Below are positions 15,065 through 24,417 of a DNA stretch of 64,000 bases, piece after piece. The notes under the pieces were generated by a model. The model worked only from the letters and a program-made list of their open reading frames with translations. It was not told the DNA's origin and did not search any database. How positions within the stretch are numbered: the first letter of the stretch is position 1; each line of letters starts with the position of its first letter. Made by a program: the position numbers and the translations under genes. Origin of the DNA: JAGIBJ01 sp032119595 (GTDB taxonomy: Bacteria; Actinomycetota; Thermoleophilia; Solirubrobacterales; Solirubrobacteraceae); the NCBI GenBank assembly GCA_032119595.1, contig JAUMBQ010000008.1:324920-388919 (forward strand), read 5' to 3'.

Positions 15065-17685
15065 CGTGCTTTCCCTCCGGGAACCATTCCGCCTCGACGC
15101 ATCAGCTCGGTGGCGTCCTCGATCGTGAGTGGGCGTGCAAAGTGGAATCCCTGGGCCAGGCCGCAGCCCAGGACGCGCAGCATCTGTGCCTGCTGCGCAG
15201 TTTCGACGCCCTCGGCGACGGCGTCGATGTTGAGTGCGTTCGCCATCTGCACGAGCGCGGAAACGAGCAGCGCATCTTGGCGCCGCTCCCCGAGCTCGGA
15301 CACGAACGAACGGTCGATCTTCAGCGCGTCGACCTCGAAGCGCCGTAGGTAAGACAAAGAGGAGTAGCCGGTGCCGAAGTCGTCGAGCATGATCTTCACG
15401 CCGCGGGTTCGAAGGTCCGTGAGGATGTCGACCGCGTCCTCCTGCTCGATGAGCACCGACTCGGTGACTTCGAGCGCAAGGCACGTGGCGGGGAGGCCGG
15501 AGTCGGCGAGCGCGTCGACGACGAGCCCAACGATGTCGCGGTTTCCGAGCTGGCGGGCCGAGAGATTCACGGACAGCTGGAACGGGCGAGGAAGGTCGAA
15601 ATCGCGAAGCCACGCGGCGGCTTGGTGCGTCGCGGTCCGAAGCACCCACTCGCCGAGTCCGACGATCAAGCCCGACTCTTCCGCGATCGTGATGAAGTCG
15701 CCGGGGCCGACCAGGCCACGCTCCGGATGCTGCCACCGCACGAGCGCCTCGACGCCCTCGATAAACCCGGTCCGAAGATCGACGATCGGCTGGTACCGGA
15801 GCGACAGCTCGCCTCGGTCGACGGCCCCGCGCAGCTCGCGCTCGGTGCGGACCCGCTCGGTGACGCGCTCACGCAGGGTGCGGTCGAAGGCCTCGACCCG
15901 ATTGCGACCGAGTTCCTTGGCGCGGAACGTTGCGGCGTCGGCGTCGCTGAGCAGTTCCTGCGGCGTGGCGTCTGGCCCCGCGACGGTCACCCCGATGCTC
16001 ACGGTGAGCACGTAGTCCTCGCCTGCAGCGGCAAAGGGCTCCACGAACGCGTCGAGGATCGTCTCGGCCAGCACCATCGGCTCGGACTCGTCATCGCGCT
16101 CGCCACAGACGATCACGAACTCGTCGCCCGAGAGCCGCGCGATCGTGTCGCCCGGGCGCACCACGGCCTGAAGCCGCGGCACCACCGACGTGAGCAGGCG
16201 ATCGCCGACGTCGTGGCCGAGCGTGTCGTTGACGTACTTGAAGTTGTCGATGTCCAGGACGAGCACACCGGTGTGGAGCTCCAGCTGGCGATCGCGTTCG
16301 AGAGCCTGCTCGAGCCGGTCGATGGCGAGCGTCAGCGACGGCAGCCCCGTGAGGCGGTCGTGCAACTCCATGCGTCGGCGCTCGGCCTCTTCGCTCCACC
16401 GCGTGAGGGCGTCGCCGTAGATCGAGGCGACCTCCTCGACGTAGTCAATCTCGTCCGGAGCCCAGGCTCCCGATTGAGGACGATAGGTGCCGATCGCACC
16501 GACGATCTTGCCGCGAGCGACGACCGGGACGGCGAGCCCAGCACGCACCCCTTCGTCAACCATCACCGAGGTCGGCGCGAGATCGCTGTCGAGCCAATTC
16601 TCCACCGTGCGCGTCGCACCGGATCGCACGGCGCGGCCCATCAACGATGAATCCTCCACCGACTCGACCGATGGCAAGACACCCGGCGCCCATCCCATCG
16701 CTGTTTGCAGCCGAAGCGTCTGGTGGTCCTCGCGAAGGCTCGCGACGATCGCGTGCGTCGAAAACGTCATCGACGCCACCGCGGTGAGGATCCCCTCCTC
16801 GACCTCCTCGCGCTGCCCTCCGCCACTGATCAGGGCACGCATCCGCGACAGCAGCCGCTGCTGCGTGGCGAGCCAGCGAACCTTCGCGTCGGGCGCCTCA
16901 GCGTCGTGCGGGGCGATGAAGCACGAGAAGCCGATGGCGGCATTCGTGGAATCGACGACCGGGGAAGCGTCGCAGTCAACGGCGATGTGCTCGCCGTCCT
17001 TGCGCGGGAAGAACGTGGCGAACCGAGGGATCTCTCGGCCGGACATCGTCTCGTCGATCAGGTCTTTGGTCTGCTGTCCGCCGCCCGGGAAGAGGTCGGC
17101 GAGGGGCTTGCCCATCGTCTCCGCGGCCGTCCACCCGAGGAGGTCCTCCATCGCGACGTTCCACGTCGTCACGATCCCCTTGGCGTCGGTCGCCATGATC
17201 GCGTTGCGCGATGACCCGACCACGGCGGCGACGCGATCGTGCCGCTCGATGACACCGGCAACCTCGGCGCGCGCGCGAAGCTCCTCACCGAGGTCGGTGA
17301 TCTGCACGAGGAGCACCGGCTGCTGGCCGGGATCACTCACCGCGCTGGTGGAGGCCCGGAACCAGGCCGTCTGACCATCAGGACGCTGGTAGCTGAAATC
17401 GGGCGATTCGAGGATCGGCCGGTCGCCGGTCAGGAGCGCGGCGAGGGCGCGGTCAGCGCCGGCGCGGTCATCCGGAGCCGCAAATGCGCTCCAGTGCACC
17501 CCGACGAACTCCTCCGGCGCGGCCCCGAGCAGTGCCGCCACCCGGAAGTTGGCGCGCATGATGATCCCGGCGGCGTCCAGGAGGACCATCGGGACGGGCG
17601 AAAGGTCGAACGACTCGCGCAGGCCGCCGCCGAACACCGTGGGCACGGCGGGAACGGGGCTGACGTGTTCAGGAGTGGAGTGCAC
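15061..17685 (-). CDS. PAS-PAS-GAF-GGDEF-EAL cyclic di-GMP turnover protein
   Basis: Soluble signalling protein of 874 residues. Two PAS domains (about 20-130 and 150-260), a GAF domain (about 285-415), a diguanylate cyclase domain with intact SGDEF (about residue 519) and a phosphodiesterase domain with EALVRW (about 644), DDFGTGYSSLSYLRRF and DALKIDRSFV. Both catalytic motifs look active, so it could make or degrade c-di-GMP depending on input. The GTG at 17685 is the first plausible start, without a clear ribosome binding site. Coupled to the downstream response regulator by a 4-base overlap. Proximity to two sugar transferases suggests c-di-GMP control of exopolysaccharide. Confidence 0.92.
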   Translation of the reverse strand: MHSTPEHVSPVPAVPTVFGGGLRESFDLSPVPMVLLDAAGIIMRANFRVAALLGAAPEEFVGVHWSAFAAPDDRAGADRALAALLTGDRPILESPDFSYQRPDGQTAWFRASTSAVSDPGQQPVLLVQITDLGEELRARAEVAGVIERHDRVAAVVGSSRNAIMATDAKGIVTTWNVAMEDLLGWTAAETMGKPLADLFPGGGQQTKDLIDETMSGREIPRFATFFPRKDGEHIAVDCDASPVVDSTNAAIGFSCFIAPHDAEAPDAKVRWLATQQRLLSRMRALISGGGQREEVEEGILTAVASMTFSTHAIVASLREDHQTLRLQTAMGWAPGVLPSVESVEDSSLMGRAVRSGATRTVENWLDSDLAPTSVMVDEGVRAGLAVPVVARGKIVGAIGTYRPQSGAWAPDEIDYVEEVASIYGDALTRWSEEAERRRMELHDRLTGLPSLTLAIDRLEQALERDRQLELHTGVLVLDIDNFKYVNDTLGHDVGDRLLTSVVPRLQAVVRPGDTIARLSGDEFVIVCGERDDESEPMVLAETILDAFVEPFAAAGEDYVLTVSIGVTVAGPDATPQELLSDADAATFRAKELGRNRVEAFDRTLRERVTERVRTERELRGAVDRGELSLRYQPIVDLRTGFIEGVEALVRWQHPERGLVGPGDFITIAEESGLIVGLGEWVLRTATHQAAAWLRDFDLPRPFQLSVNLSARQLGNRDIVGLVVDALADSGLPATCLALEVTESVLIEQEDAVDILTDLRTRGVKIMLDDFGTGYSSLSYLRRFEVDALKIDRSFVSELGERRQDALLVSALVQMANALNIDAVAEGVETAQQAQMLRVLGCGLAQGFHFARPLTIEDATELMRRGGMVPGGKAR

Positions 17686-17837
17686 GGGGCGCGGGCGAAG
17701 CAGCTCATACCGAAGACCGGGTTTGACGAAGCGCCCATTTGGGCGGATTCAAGCTTCTCTCATACTTTTCGGCGCGAGCGGCTGGGAGTTGAGCCGGTTT
17801 CATACCTACGCCGCTCTGCACGCGTCCGTGCGCCAGA

Positions 17838-18662
17838 TCAGAACGTGCGCCAAGGGCGACCCATCGCGGCGCTGGCATCCCCGCAGAGCCGCACGACCTC
17901 GTCAATGTCGTCGCACACGTGGAGGAGGTCCAGGTCGTCTGGGTCGATCATTCCGCGACTGAGCAAGGTGGTCTTGGTCCATTCGATCACTCCGCCCCAG
18001 AACTCGCTGTCCATCAGGATCACCGGGCGCTGACGGACCTTGTCGGTCTGGATCAGGCAGACGGTCTCGAACAGCTCATCGAGCGTGCCGTAGCCGCCCG
18101 GCAGGACCACGAACGCGCAGGCGTATCGCACGAAGCAGACCTTGCGCGCGAAGAAGTAGTGGAACGGCACGTCAAGGTCGACGTACGGATTGGTGCCCTG
18201 CTCGAAGGGCAGCTCGATCCGCAGCCCGATCGACGTCTCACGGGCGTCCTGCGCTCCGCGGTTGGCCGCTTCCATCGCTCCCGGACCGCCGCCGGTGATG
18301 ACCTTCATCCCCGCATCACCGAGGGCGTACCCGACCTGGCGCGCCAGCGTGTACTCCTCGGTGCCCTCTCCCGTGCGGGCCGAACCGAACACCGTCACGC
18401 CATGACCGATCGGTGCGAGCTGCTTGAACGCCCGATCGATTTCCGCGGAGATCCGCTGGACGCGTTGCTCATCGGTCGCCTCGGAGACGACGCCCGCCTC
18501 GTCGGCGCCGATGAGTTCCTCATCCAGCGTCTGCGGTTCACGCGGCAGGCCTCCGGCCGGCAGCGGCGCCACGCGTGGGTCAAGGTCGAGCCAGGTCGCC
18601 TCGTGGTCTTGTGGGGCCGACGGGTCGTCGTCCCCCGTTTCGATGAAACGGTCGTCGGTCAT
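17838..18662 (-). CDS. LOG family protein (TIGR00730 Rossmann fold)
   Basis: The predicted 274-residue protein carries the family motifs GGGPGAMEAANRGA (about residue 125) and PGGYGTLDELFE (about residue 190). Characterised LOG proteins hydrolyse cytokinin riboside monophosphates to the free base and ribose phosphate; in bacteria the physiological substrate is often unknown. I start at ATG 18662 (MTDDRFIETG); the frame stays open 31 codons further upstream but that segment is not family-like. It follows the M20 peptidase gene by about 115 bases on the same strand and may be cotranscribed. A small palindrome (CGCCCATTTGGGCG, 17732-17745) lies downstream. Confidence 0.88.
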   Translation of the reverse strand: MTDDRFIETGDDDPSAPQDHEATWLDLDPRVAPLPAGGLPREPQTLDEELIGADEAGVVSEATDEQRVQRISAEIDRAFKQLAPIGHGVTVFGSARTGEGTEEYTLARQVGYALGDAGMKVITGGGPGAMEAANRGAQDARETSIGLRIELPFEQGTNPYVDLDVPFHYFFARKVCFVRYACAFVVLPGGYGTLDELFETVCLIQTDKVRQRPVILMDSEFWGGVIEWTKTTLLSRGMIDPDDLDLLHVCDDIDEVVRLCGDASAAMGRPWRTF

Positions 18663-18776
18663 CGATCCATCGTGGCACTCCGGCGGCCACGCGTCGTCAC
18701 TTGATCGACCGCGAAGCGGTGCATCACTGCGCCTGCAGGCCGGCTCGAGTGCCACCTACCCAGTTCCGGCGCCAGT

Positions 18777-19952
18777 TCAGGCCGTCTGGACGCGACCGAG
18801 CACGGCGGCCAGGAGCGCCAACGCCACCTCGCTGCGGGGAAGCATGCTGCCAGCCAGGACGTGCTCGTGGGCCGCGTGGGAGCCGGCCCCGAGCGGGCCG
18901 AGCCCGTCGATGGTGAGGGGAACGACGCCGGCGACATGGCTGGCGTCACTGGCGCCACCGCGCGTCGCCGGCACGATCTCGCGCCCGAGGAGCGACGACG
19001 CCGCTGCCAGGAGCGGTGCGGCTTCATCAGACGCGTCCATGCCGGGCCAGCTTCGCCCGATTCGGGCGTCGAGCGCGACCTCGCCGAGTGCCGGCGGGAC
19101 GGCGGCCAGTACGGCCTCGAACGCGGCGGCATCGGTCGCGCGAACGTCGCACGTCAGCGTGCCGGTGCCCGGAACGATGTTGACCCCCTCGCCGCTGTGC
19201 AGGATCGATGGGACGACCGAGCGTCGCTCGGGACCGGAAGGGTCGTGGAGTTCCGCGAGCATCAGCGCGACCTGGGCAAGCGCGAGCAACGCGCTGCGAC
19301 CCTCGTCGGGCGCGGCGCCAGCATGGGAGGCCCGCCCCTGGGCCACGACCTCGACGCTGCCGGCCGCCTTGCGCTGCACGACGACCGCCTCGCGGCCCTG
19401 CGCGTCGCGCTCCCCGGCCTCGAAGCACAGGCAGGCGTCGTAGCCGTCGAACCGGTGTGCGTGTTGCATCGGGCCATGGCGCCACTCCTCGTCGCAGACC
19501 AGGAGCAGGTCGATCTGGGCGAACGATGACGCCCATGCCGGTGCCGAGAGTTCGGCGAGGATGCCGAGCGCGATCGCGTCGCCGCCCTTCATGTCGATCG
19601 TTCCCGAGCCGTCGATCCGGTCGCCGACGTGCACGGTCGACCGATGTTCGGCGTGCGGGATGACGGTGTCGACATGGCCGAGAAGCAACACCTTCGCCGT
19701 GCCGGTCCCACGGATCGTGAGCAGCAGGTCGTCCTCAAGCCCTGGGCTCGACGAGGCAAGCCTGACGATCTCCGCCGCAGGCACGGCAGCGACCGACGCG
19801 TCGACGGCCCGCCTGGCCCCGGGTGCATCCCCAAACGGCGAGGAGATATCAACGAGGACCGGCAGGAGCCGAAGCGCGCGCTCGGCAACGGCGGGCGCGA
19901 GAGCGATCAAGGCAGGGGCGGCGGAGATGCCATCGACGGTAGCGAACTCCAC
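18777..19952 (-). CDS. M20 family metallopeptidase
   Basis: Zinc-dependent hydrolase of 391 residues, of the carboxypeptidase G2/ArgE/DapE group. Metal-site motifs are LLLGHVDTV (about residue 93), DGSGTIDMKGGDA (about 115) and CDEEW (about 153, catalytic Glu); the later His is in GAGSHAAHEH (about 360). The dimerisation domain with GRASHAGAAPDEGRSA lies in the middle. No signal peptide is present, so it should act in the cytoplasm. Specificity (amino-acyl, N-acyl or folate type) is not decided by sequence. It lies 23 bases after a collagen-like gene on the same strand. Confidence 0.86.
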   Translation of the reverse strand: MEFATVDGISAAPALIALAPAVAERALRLLPVLVDISSPFGDAPGARRAVDASVAAVPAAEIVRLASSSPGLEDDLLLTIRGTGTAKVLLLGHVDTVIPHAEHRSTVHVGDRIDGSGTIDMKGGDAIALGILAELSAPAWASSFAQIDLLLVCDEEWRHGPMQHAHRFDGYDACLCFEAGERDAQGREAVVVQRKAAGSVEVVAQGRASHAGAAPDEGRSALLALAQVALMLAELHDPSGPERRSVVPSILHSGEGVNIVPGTGTLTCDVRATDAAAFEAVLAAVPPALGEVALDARIGRSWPGMDASDEAAPLLAAASSLLGREIVPATRGGASDASHVAGVVPLTIDGLGPLGAGSHAAHEHVLAGSMLPRSEVALALLAAVLGRVQTA

Positions 19953-19975
19953 ACCGCCGACCGATGCTCAACGGG

Positions 19976-20902
19976 TCAGCGCAGCGCGAGCACCGACAGG
20001 TCGATGTTGCGTGCGGAGATCGGCGCGTTGACGACCGGCGGCCCGGGGCTGTCGAAGCGGTTGCACTGAATCGACACGTCGTGACTGCCGGCCGCCACGT
20101 CGACCGTGGCCACGAGATTCAGGGTCCTGAAGCGCGCGGCGATCGCCCCGTTCTGCTCGAAGGTCACCTCACGGCCGGTCCCGATGGACACCGGCGCGCC
20201 TGCGTTGGTCGTGAGCCGCAAGGCGCAGTTGGCTCGGCCGAGTTCCGAGTTGCTATTGCCGATGAACAACTCCGTCGCGCCCGCCACCACGAGTCGCGCG
20301 GCGGTGGTCGTGACGACTGGCCCGTCCGTCACGAGTCCGCCACCGGTTGGGGAAGAGAGCGCAATCACCGTCGCAGTGCTGCTCGTAAGCCCCACGCTCG
20401 ATGCACTGTTTCGTGTCGCGAACGATGACGCCAGGACGCCATCGGCACCGGTCGTGCCCGTCGCTCCGGTCGCGCCCTTCGCCCCAGTCGCACCCGGAGC
20501 ACCAGCAGCGCCCGTCGCGCCCGTTGCGCCCTTCGCGCCGACAGCGCCCGTTGCACCGTTCGCTCCCGGCACGCCAGCAGCGCCCGTCGCGCCGGTTTGG
20601 CCGGCGGCGCCAGCGGCCCCCGTCTGACCAGTGGCGCCGGTTACGCCGGCGGGACCGGCCGCCCCGACCTGGCCGGTCACCGGCGTCGTTTTGGCCGCCA
20701 ACTGATCCCGAATGCCCTTGCTCAACTTCGTCGGGGTGACCGCACCCTTCTTGAGCTGGGTCGTCCCGACGCTTCCGGCGGGCAGCTTGATGGCGGCGTA
20801 GGACGTGCCTCCGAGCGCGACGAACAGCGCGACGTACGCGACCGCGCTCCCTCGGATGTGCTCGCCGAGTCGCCGCCGAAAGGAACGTTCACGTGCCAGC
20901 AT
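19976..20902 (-). CDS. Exported collagen-like protein
   Basis: Predicted 308 residues. An N-terminal helix AVAYVALFVALGGTSYAA, typical of exported proteins in Thermoleophilia, is followed by a linker (KLPAGSVGTTQLKKGAVTP) and about 26 Gly-X-Y triplets such as GATGAAGVPGANGATGAVG, mostly GAT, GAA and GAK. The C-terminal 140 residues look like a beta-rich domain with two Cys (GRANCALRL, IQCNRF). Pro is infrequent in the repeat, so triple-helix formation is plausible but not assured. The start is uncertain: ATG 20902, or GTG 20932 ten codons earlier. Likely surface-exposed; role unknown. Confidence 0.82.
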   Translation of the reverse strand: MLARERSFRRRLGEHIRGSAVAYVALFVALGGTSYAAIKLPAGSVGTTQLKKGAVTPTKLSKGIRDQLAAKTTPVTGQVGAAGPAGVTGATGQTGAAGAAGQTGATGAAGVPGANGATGAVGAKGATGATGAAGAPGATGAKGATGATGTTGADGVLASSFATRNSASSVGLTSSTATVIALSSPTGGGLVTDGPVVTTTAARLVVAGATELFIGNSNSELGRANCALRLTTNAGAPVSIGTGREVTFEQNGAIAARFRTLNLVATVDVAAGSHDVSIQCNRFDSPGPPVVNAPISARNIDLSVLALR

Positions 20903-20982
20903 CGCCCGAGCGTAACTCCACGCCAGGCCCACGGCAAGTCAATGGGGCGCGACGTTCCCCAGAGGGCTTCAGCCCGAACGGC

Positions 20983-21019
20983 GGAGAGCCGCGGCCCCAA
21001 AACGGCGCCGCGGCTCTCC
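20983..21019. terminator. Hairpin downstream of sufD
   Basis: A 13-bp perfect stem, GGAGAGCCGCGGC and GCCGCGGCTCTCC, with an 11-base loop. It lies 43 bases after the sufD stop on the minus strand and upstream of the collagen-like gene. No T tract. Confidence 0.6.
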
Positions 21020-21062
21020 AGTGTTCAATCCATGACGGCGCCGATGGCGCCGCATGAGCTGG

Positions 21063-22307
21063 CTACGCGAGCACGTCCTCGAGGCGACGGTCGATCGCGC
21101 CGGCGACGAGGTCGCGGAACGGGCCCTCGTCAAAGCGCGACACCGTCGCGGTGAGGAAGCCTTCGATCATGAGGCGCTTGGCCTGCGGCTCATCCAGGCC
21201 GCGGCTGCGCAGGTAGAACAGCTGGTCCTGGTCGAGCTGCGCGATGGCCGCCGCGTGGGTGCAGCGCACGTCGTTGGCGAGGATCTCGAGGCCCGGGATC
21301 GCGTCGGCGTGCGCCTTCTTGCTGATGAGCAGGTTGCGCGACTCCTGGAAGGCGTCGATCTTCTGGGCGCCGGGGACGACCTCGATCATGCCGGACCAGA
21401 CCGCGGTCGAGCGACCACCGAGGATCCCGCGGAACGCGAGATCGGAGTTGGTGCGCGGCGCAGCGTGGACCTGCTTGGTGGCGTAGTCCAGGTGCTGGCG
21501 GCGGGTGGTGGCGTACGCGCCGGTGACCCGGGCTTCAGCGCCCTCGCCCTCGAGCGTGACGTCGAGGTGGACCCGTCCGTCGCCGCCACCCAGACCGAGC
21601 ACGGCCCAGTCGATGACGCCGTCCTTGGCAATCGCGGCGCGCTGGCTGCCGAGGATCCACGACTTCTCGGAGACCTCCTGCAGCGACAAGTAACGCAGGT
21701 GAGCACCCTGTCCGACGACGAGTTCGGTGACAGGAAGCAGGATGCCTTCGCCGCCTTCGGCGCCGGAGTCCCACAGCTCGCGAATCTCCGCGGTGGCGCC
21801 CTCTTCGATGACGACGAGCACGCGGAACGCCTGCTGCTGACCGGCGGTCTGCTGATGAACGCGCAGGCCGATCGGGCCGGTCGACTGGGTGCCGCGGCTG
21901 ACGTGCACGAACGCACCGCCGGTCCAGAGCGCGTCGTTGCGGGTGACGAAGACGTCGTCTTCGTCGACGAGCGTGCCGAGGTGGCGCTCGACGATCTCAG
22001 CGTGCGCGAGTGCCGCTTCACTGAGCGTCATGACGGTGACGCCCTCGGGGGCTTCGCCGACGATTTCGACGTGCTCGCCGACCTGGGTCAGCGTGATGAC
22101 CGTGCCCTCGGTCTCCGGAGCGTCCGGTGCCTGTGACGGCTCGCCGGCGACGGCGGTCGGCAGCGACAGATCGAGCTTCTCGAGCGATGTGAACTCCCAG
22201 CCGGCACGGCCACGGAAGCTCGGCAGCTCGAGCGAGCGCGCGCGCTCGTTTGCGGCGGCGCGGCGGTCCGTGAGGAACACGGACGGGGCAGAGGCGACCT
22301 GGGTCAA
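21063..22307 (-). CDS. sufD: Fe-S cluster assembly protein SufD
   Basis: Component of the SufBC(D) scaffold complex on which iron-sulfur clusters are built in the cytoplasm. The 414-residue product has RAGWEFTSLEKLDLS near the N-terminus and the family C-terminus with CTHAAAIAQLDQDQLFYLRSRGL and IEGFLTA (each split here by family position around residues 345-385). The start is TTG 22307, overlapping the sufB stop by four bases (TTGA) with GAAGGA eight bases before it; an upstream in-frame ATG would lie deep inside sufB. Coupled to sufB and ended by a hairpin. Confidence 0.9.
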   Translation of the reverse strand: MTQVASAPSVFLTDRRAAANERARSLELPSFRGRAGWEFTSLEKLDLSLPTAVAGEPSQAPDAPETEGTVITLTQVGEHVEIVGEAPEGVTVMTLSEAALAHAEIVERHLGTLVDEDDVFVTRNDALWTGGAFVHVSRGTQSTGPIGLRVHQQTAGQQQAFRVLVVIEEGATAEIRELWDSGAEGGEGILLPVTELVVGQGAHLRYLSLQEVSEKSWILGSQRAAIAKDGVIDWAVLGLGGGDGRVHLDVTLEGEGAEARVTGAYATTRRQHLDYATKQVHAAPRTNSDLAFRGILGGRSTAVWSGMIEVVPGAQKIDAFQESRNLLISKKAHADAIPGLEILANDVRCTHAAAIAQLDQDQLFYLRSRGLDEPQAKRLMIEGFLTATVSRFDEGPFRDLVAGAIDRRLEDVLA

Positions 22308-23740
22308 CCGATCGATCCTTCCATCTGGAGCTCGATGAGCCGGTTCATCTCGACGGCGTACTCCATCGGGAGTTCCTTGACGATCGGCTCGATGAAGCCG
22401 TTGACGATCATCTTGGACGCCTCTTCCTCGTTGATCCCGTGGGACTGGAGGTAGAAGAGCTGTTCTTCGCCGACCTTGGAGACCGTGGCCTCGTGACCGA
22501 CATCGACGTCGTCGTTGCCGATGCGGATCGTCGGGTAGGTGTCCGAGCGTGAGTCCTCGTCGAGCAGCAGGGCGTCGCAGACGACCTTGCTCTTGGAGCC
22601 GTGCGCGCCGTCGGCAATCTCGAGCAGGCCGCGGTACGTGGAGTGCCCGCCGTCCTTGGAGATCGACTTGGCGAAGATGTTGCTCGTCGTGTTCGGCGCG
22701 ACGTGCACGATCTTGCCGCCCGCGTCCTGATGCTGGCCCTTGCCGGCGAACGCGATCGACAGGATTTCGCCATGGGCGCCCTCGCCGGTCAGGTAGACCG
22801 CCGGGTACTTCATGGTGAGTTTGGAGCCGAGGTTGCAGTCGACCCACTCGACGGTCGCGTTGGCCTGGGCCTCAGCGCGCTTCGTGACGAGGTTGAAGAC
22901 GTTGTTCGACCAGTTCTGCACCGTCGTGTACCGGATGCGAGCACCCGGCTTGGCGATCAGCTCGACGACCGCGGAGTGCAGCGAGTCGGCCGACCACGTC
23001 GGAGCGGTACAGCCCTCCACGTAGTGCACGTAGGAGCCCTCGTCGGCGAGGATGATCGTGCGCTCGAACTGGCCCATGCTCTCGGTGTTGATCCGGAAGT
23101 AGGCCTGCAGCGGCATCTCGACGTGCACGCCCGGCGGCACGTAGACGAACGAGCCACCCGACCACACGGCCGAGTTCAGGGCAGCGAGCTTGTTGTCGTT
23201 CGGCGGGATGATCGTGCCGATGTACTGCTTCACGAGATCCGGGTAGTCGCGCAGCGCGCTGTCCATGTCGGTGAAGATCACGCCCTGCTTCTCGAGCTCT
23301 TCGTTGACCTGGTGGTAGACGACCTCGGACTCGTACTGCGCGCCGACGCCGGCTAGGAACTTGCGCTCGGCCTCGGGGATGCCAAGGCGATCGAAGGTGT
23401 TCTTCACGTCCTCGGGGACGTCGTCCCACGAACGCTCGGAGCGCTCGGAGGCGCGCACGAAGTAGTGGATGTCGTCGTAGTCGACCTCGGCCAGCATCGG
23501 GCTGCCCCACGTCGGCTGCTTGCGCGCGATGAAGTAGTCGTAGGACTTGAGGCGGAACTCGAGCATCCACTCGGGCTCGTTCTTCATCTCGGAGATCTTC
23601 GCGACGAGTTCGCGGGTCAGACCCTTCGGCGCCTTGTAGAGGTAGCCGTCCTCGTCGTCGTGGAAGCCGTACTTCTCTTCGTAGTCGGCCCCGATCGACT
23701 GGAGCGACTCCTGCTCTGCGAGCACCTCTGGTGTTGACAT
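22304..23740 (-). CDS. sufB: Fe-S cluster assembly protein SufB
   Basis: Scaffold subunit of the SufBCD complex, 478 residues. Recognisable are DYEEKYGFHDDEDGY, GTIIPPNDNKLAALNSAVWS, PPGVHVEMPLQAYFRIN, the conserved Cys in SKSKVVCDALLLDEDSRSDT and the terminal HEATVSKVGEEQLFYLQSHG. The start ATG at 23740 has a strong GGAGGAACGACTCAG leader. No intein insertion is present, unlike many actinobacterial SufB genes. sufD follows with a 4-base overlap; a Rieske ferredoxin gene lies 261 bases upstream. sufC and sufS lie about 16 kb away. Confidence 0.96.
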   Translation of the reverse strand: MSTPEVLAEQESLQSIGADYEEKYGFHDDEDGYLYKAPKGLTRELVAKISEMKNEPEWMLEFRLKSYDYFIARKQPTWGSPMLAEVDYDDIHYFVRASERSERSWDDVPEDVKNTFDRLGIPEAERKFLAGVGAQYESEVVYHQVNEELEKQGVIFTDMDSALRDYPDLVKQYIGTIIPPNDNKLAALNSAVWSGGSFVYVPPGVHVEMPLQAYFRINTESMGQFERTIILADEGSYVHYVEGCTAPTWSADSLHSAVVELIAKPGARIRYTTVQNWSNNVFNLVTKRAEAQANATVEWVDCNLGSKLTMKYPAVYLTGEGAHGEILSIAFAGKGQHQDAGGKIVHVAPNTTSNIFAKSISKDGGHSTYRGLLEIADGAHGSKSKVVCDALLLDEDSRSDTYPTIRIGNDDVDVGHEATVSKVGEEQLFYLQSHGINEEEASKMIVNGFIEPIVKELPMEYAVEMNRLIELQMEGSIG

Positions 23741-24001
23741 CTGAGTCGTTCCTCCGGCCGTTACTCACGGGCACGGCGGCTGGGAGTTCCCGCCGAGCCG
23801 CACCCGAAGTTCATATCCGATGGTAGCGGTCGGGAACGCCTGAGCCTGTGTGCCATGGTCACTCAAACCGCCAGCACCCGCGGGCTCTGAGAGTTAGGGA
23901 ACCCTCACTCCAGGCCGTCGCAGGGGCCAACGCGCCACGCTTTGGCTGAACGCCGGCAGGTCGGGGCCTTTGTGCCCGTGAACGACAGCGGGGCTGAGCG
24001 G

Positions 24002-24322
24002 TCAGTCCTCCACGATCACGAACGCGACGCCGTCCTCGATTTCGACCGGGAACGTCTCGACCGGCTGGTAGGCCGGGAGTGTCTTTGGGCGACCAGTGCG
24101 CAGATCGAAGAGCGAGCCGTGGCGCGGGCACTCGATGGTGCCGGCGGCGCAGTCGACCGGGCCGTCGTCGAGCGGCGCACCATCGTGTGAGCAGACGTCC
24201 TCGATGGCCAGCAGCTCGCCGTCGCAGTTGATCACGATGACGTCGATCCCGTCCACCTCGAGCCGCTTGCGCGAGCCCGGCGGGAGCTCGGAGACGGGGC
24301 CAACCTCGGTGCGCTCACTCAT
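24002..24322 (-). CDS. Rieske-type [2Fe-2S] ferredoxin
   Basis: Small soluble Rieske protein of 106 residues. Both ligand motifs are intact: C-x-H in EDVCSHDGAPL and C-x-x-H in IECPRHGSLFD. It resembles NirD-like or dioxygenase-type ferredoxin components that occur beside suf genes in actinobacteria. It lies upstream of sufB on the same strand (261-base gap) and divergent, with a 95-base gap, from the first FG-GAP protein gene. A role as electron donor or carrier tied to Fe-S assembly is inferred from position. Confidence 0.9.
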   Translation of the reverse strand: MSERTEVGPVSELPPGSRKRLEVDGIDVIVINCDGELLAIEDVCSHDGAPLDDGPVDCAAGTIECPRHGSLFDLRTGRPKTLPAYQPVETFPVEIEDGVAFVIVED

Positions 24323-24417
24323 GGCATGGGACGGTAGCTCGGATGCCCCGCGGCGGGCGCCTGCCTACTCACCGGATAGGTGTCCGCTTCGGGGCGACTC
24401 TGTGACAGGGTGCGCAC

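Noticed and set aside
14249..15736. Longer start for the response regulator reaching into the EAL gene
   Set aside because: The upstream 224 residues are an Arg-rich shadow of the EAL domain; the ATG at 15064 overlaps the EAL stop and begins a perfect receiver domain.
17705..17805. Three TCATAC words (17705, 17760, 17800) upstream of the GGDEF-EAL gene
   Set aside because: Spacing is irregular (55 and 40 bases) and the words are short; chance is likely, although they lie in a promoter region.
21063..22847. Longer start for sufD within sufB
   Set aside because: The extra 180 residues are an out-of-frame shadow of sufB; TTG 22307 with its ribosome binding site fits the family.
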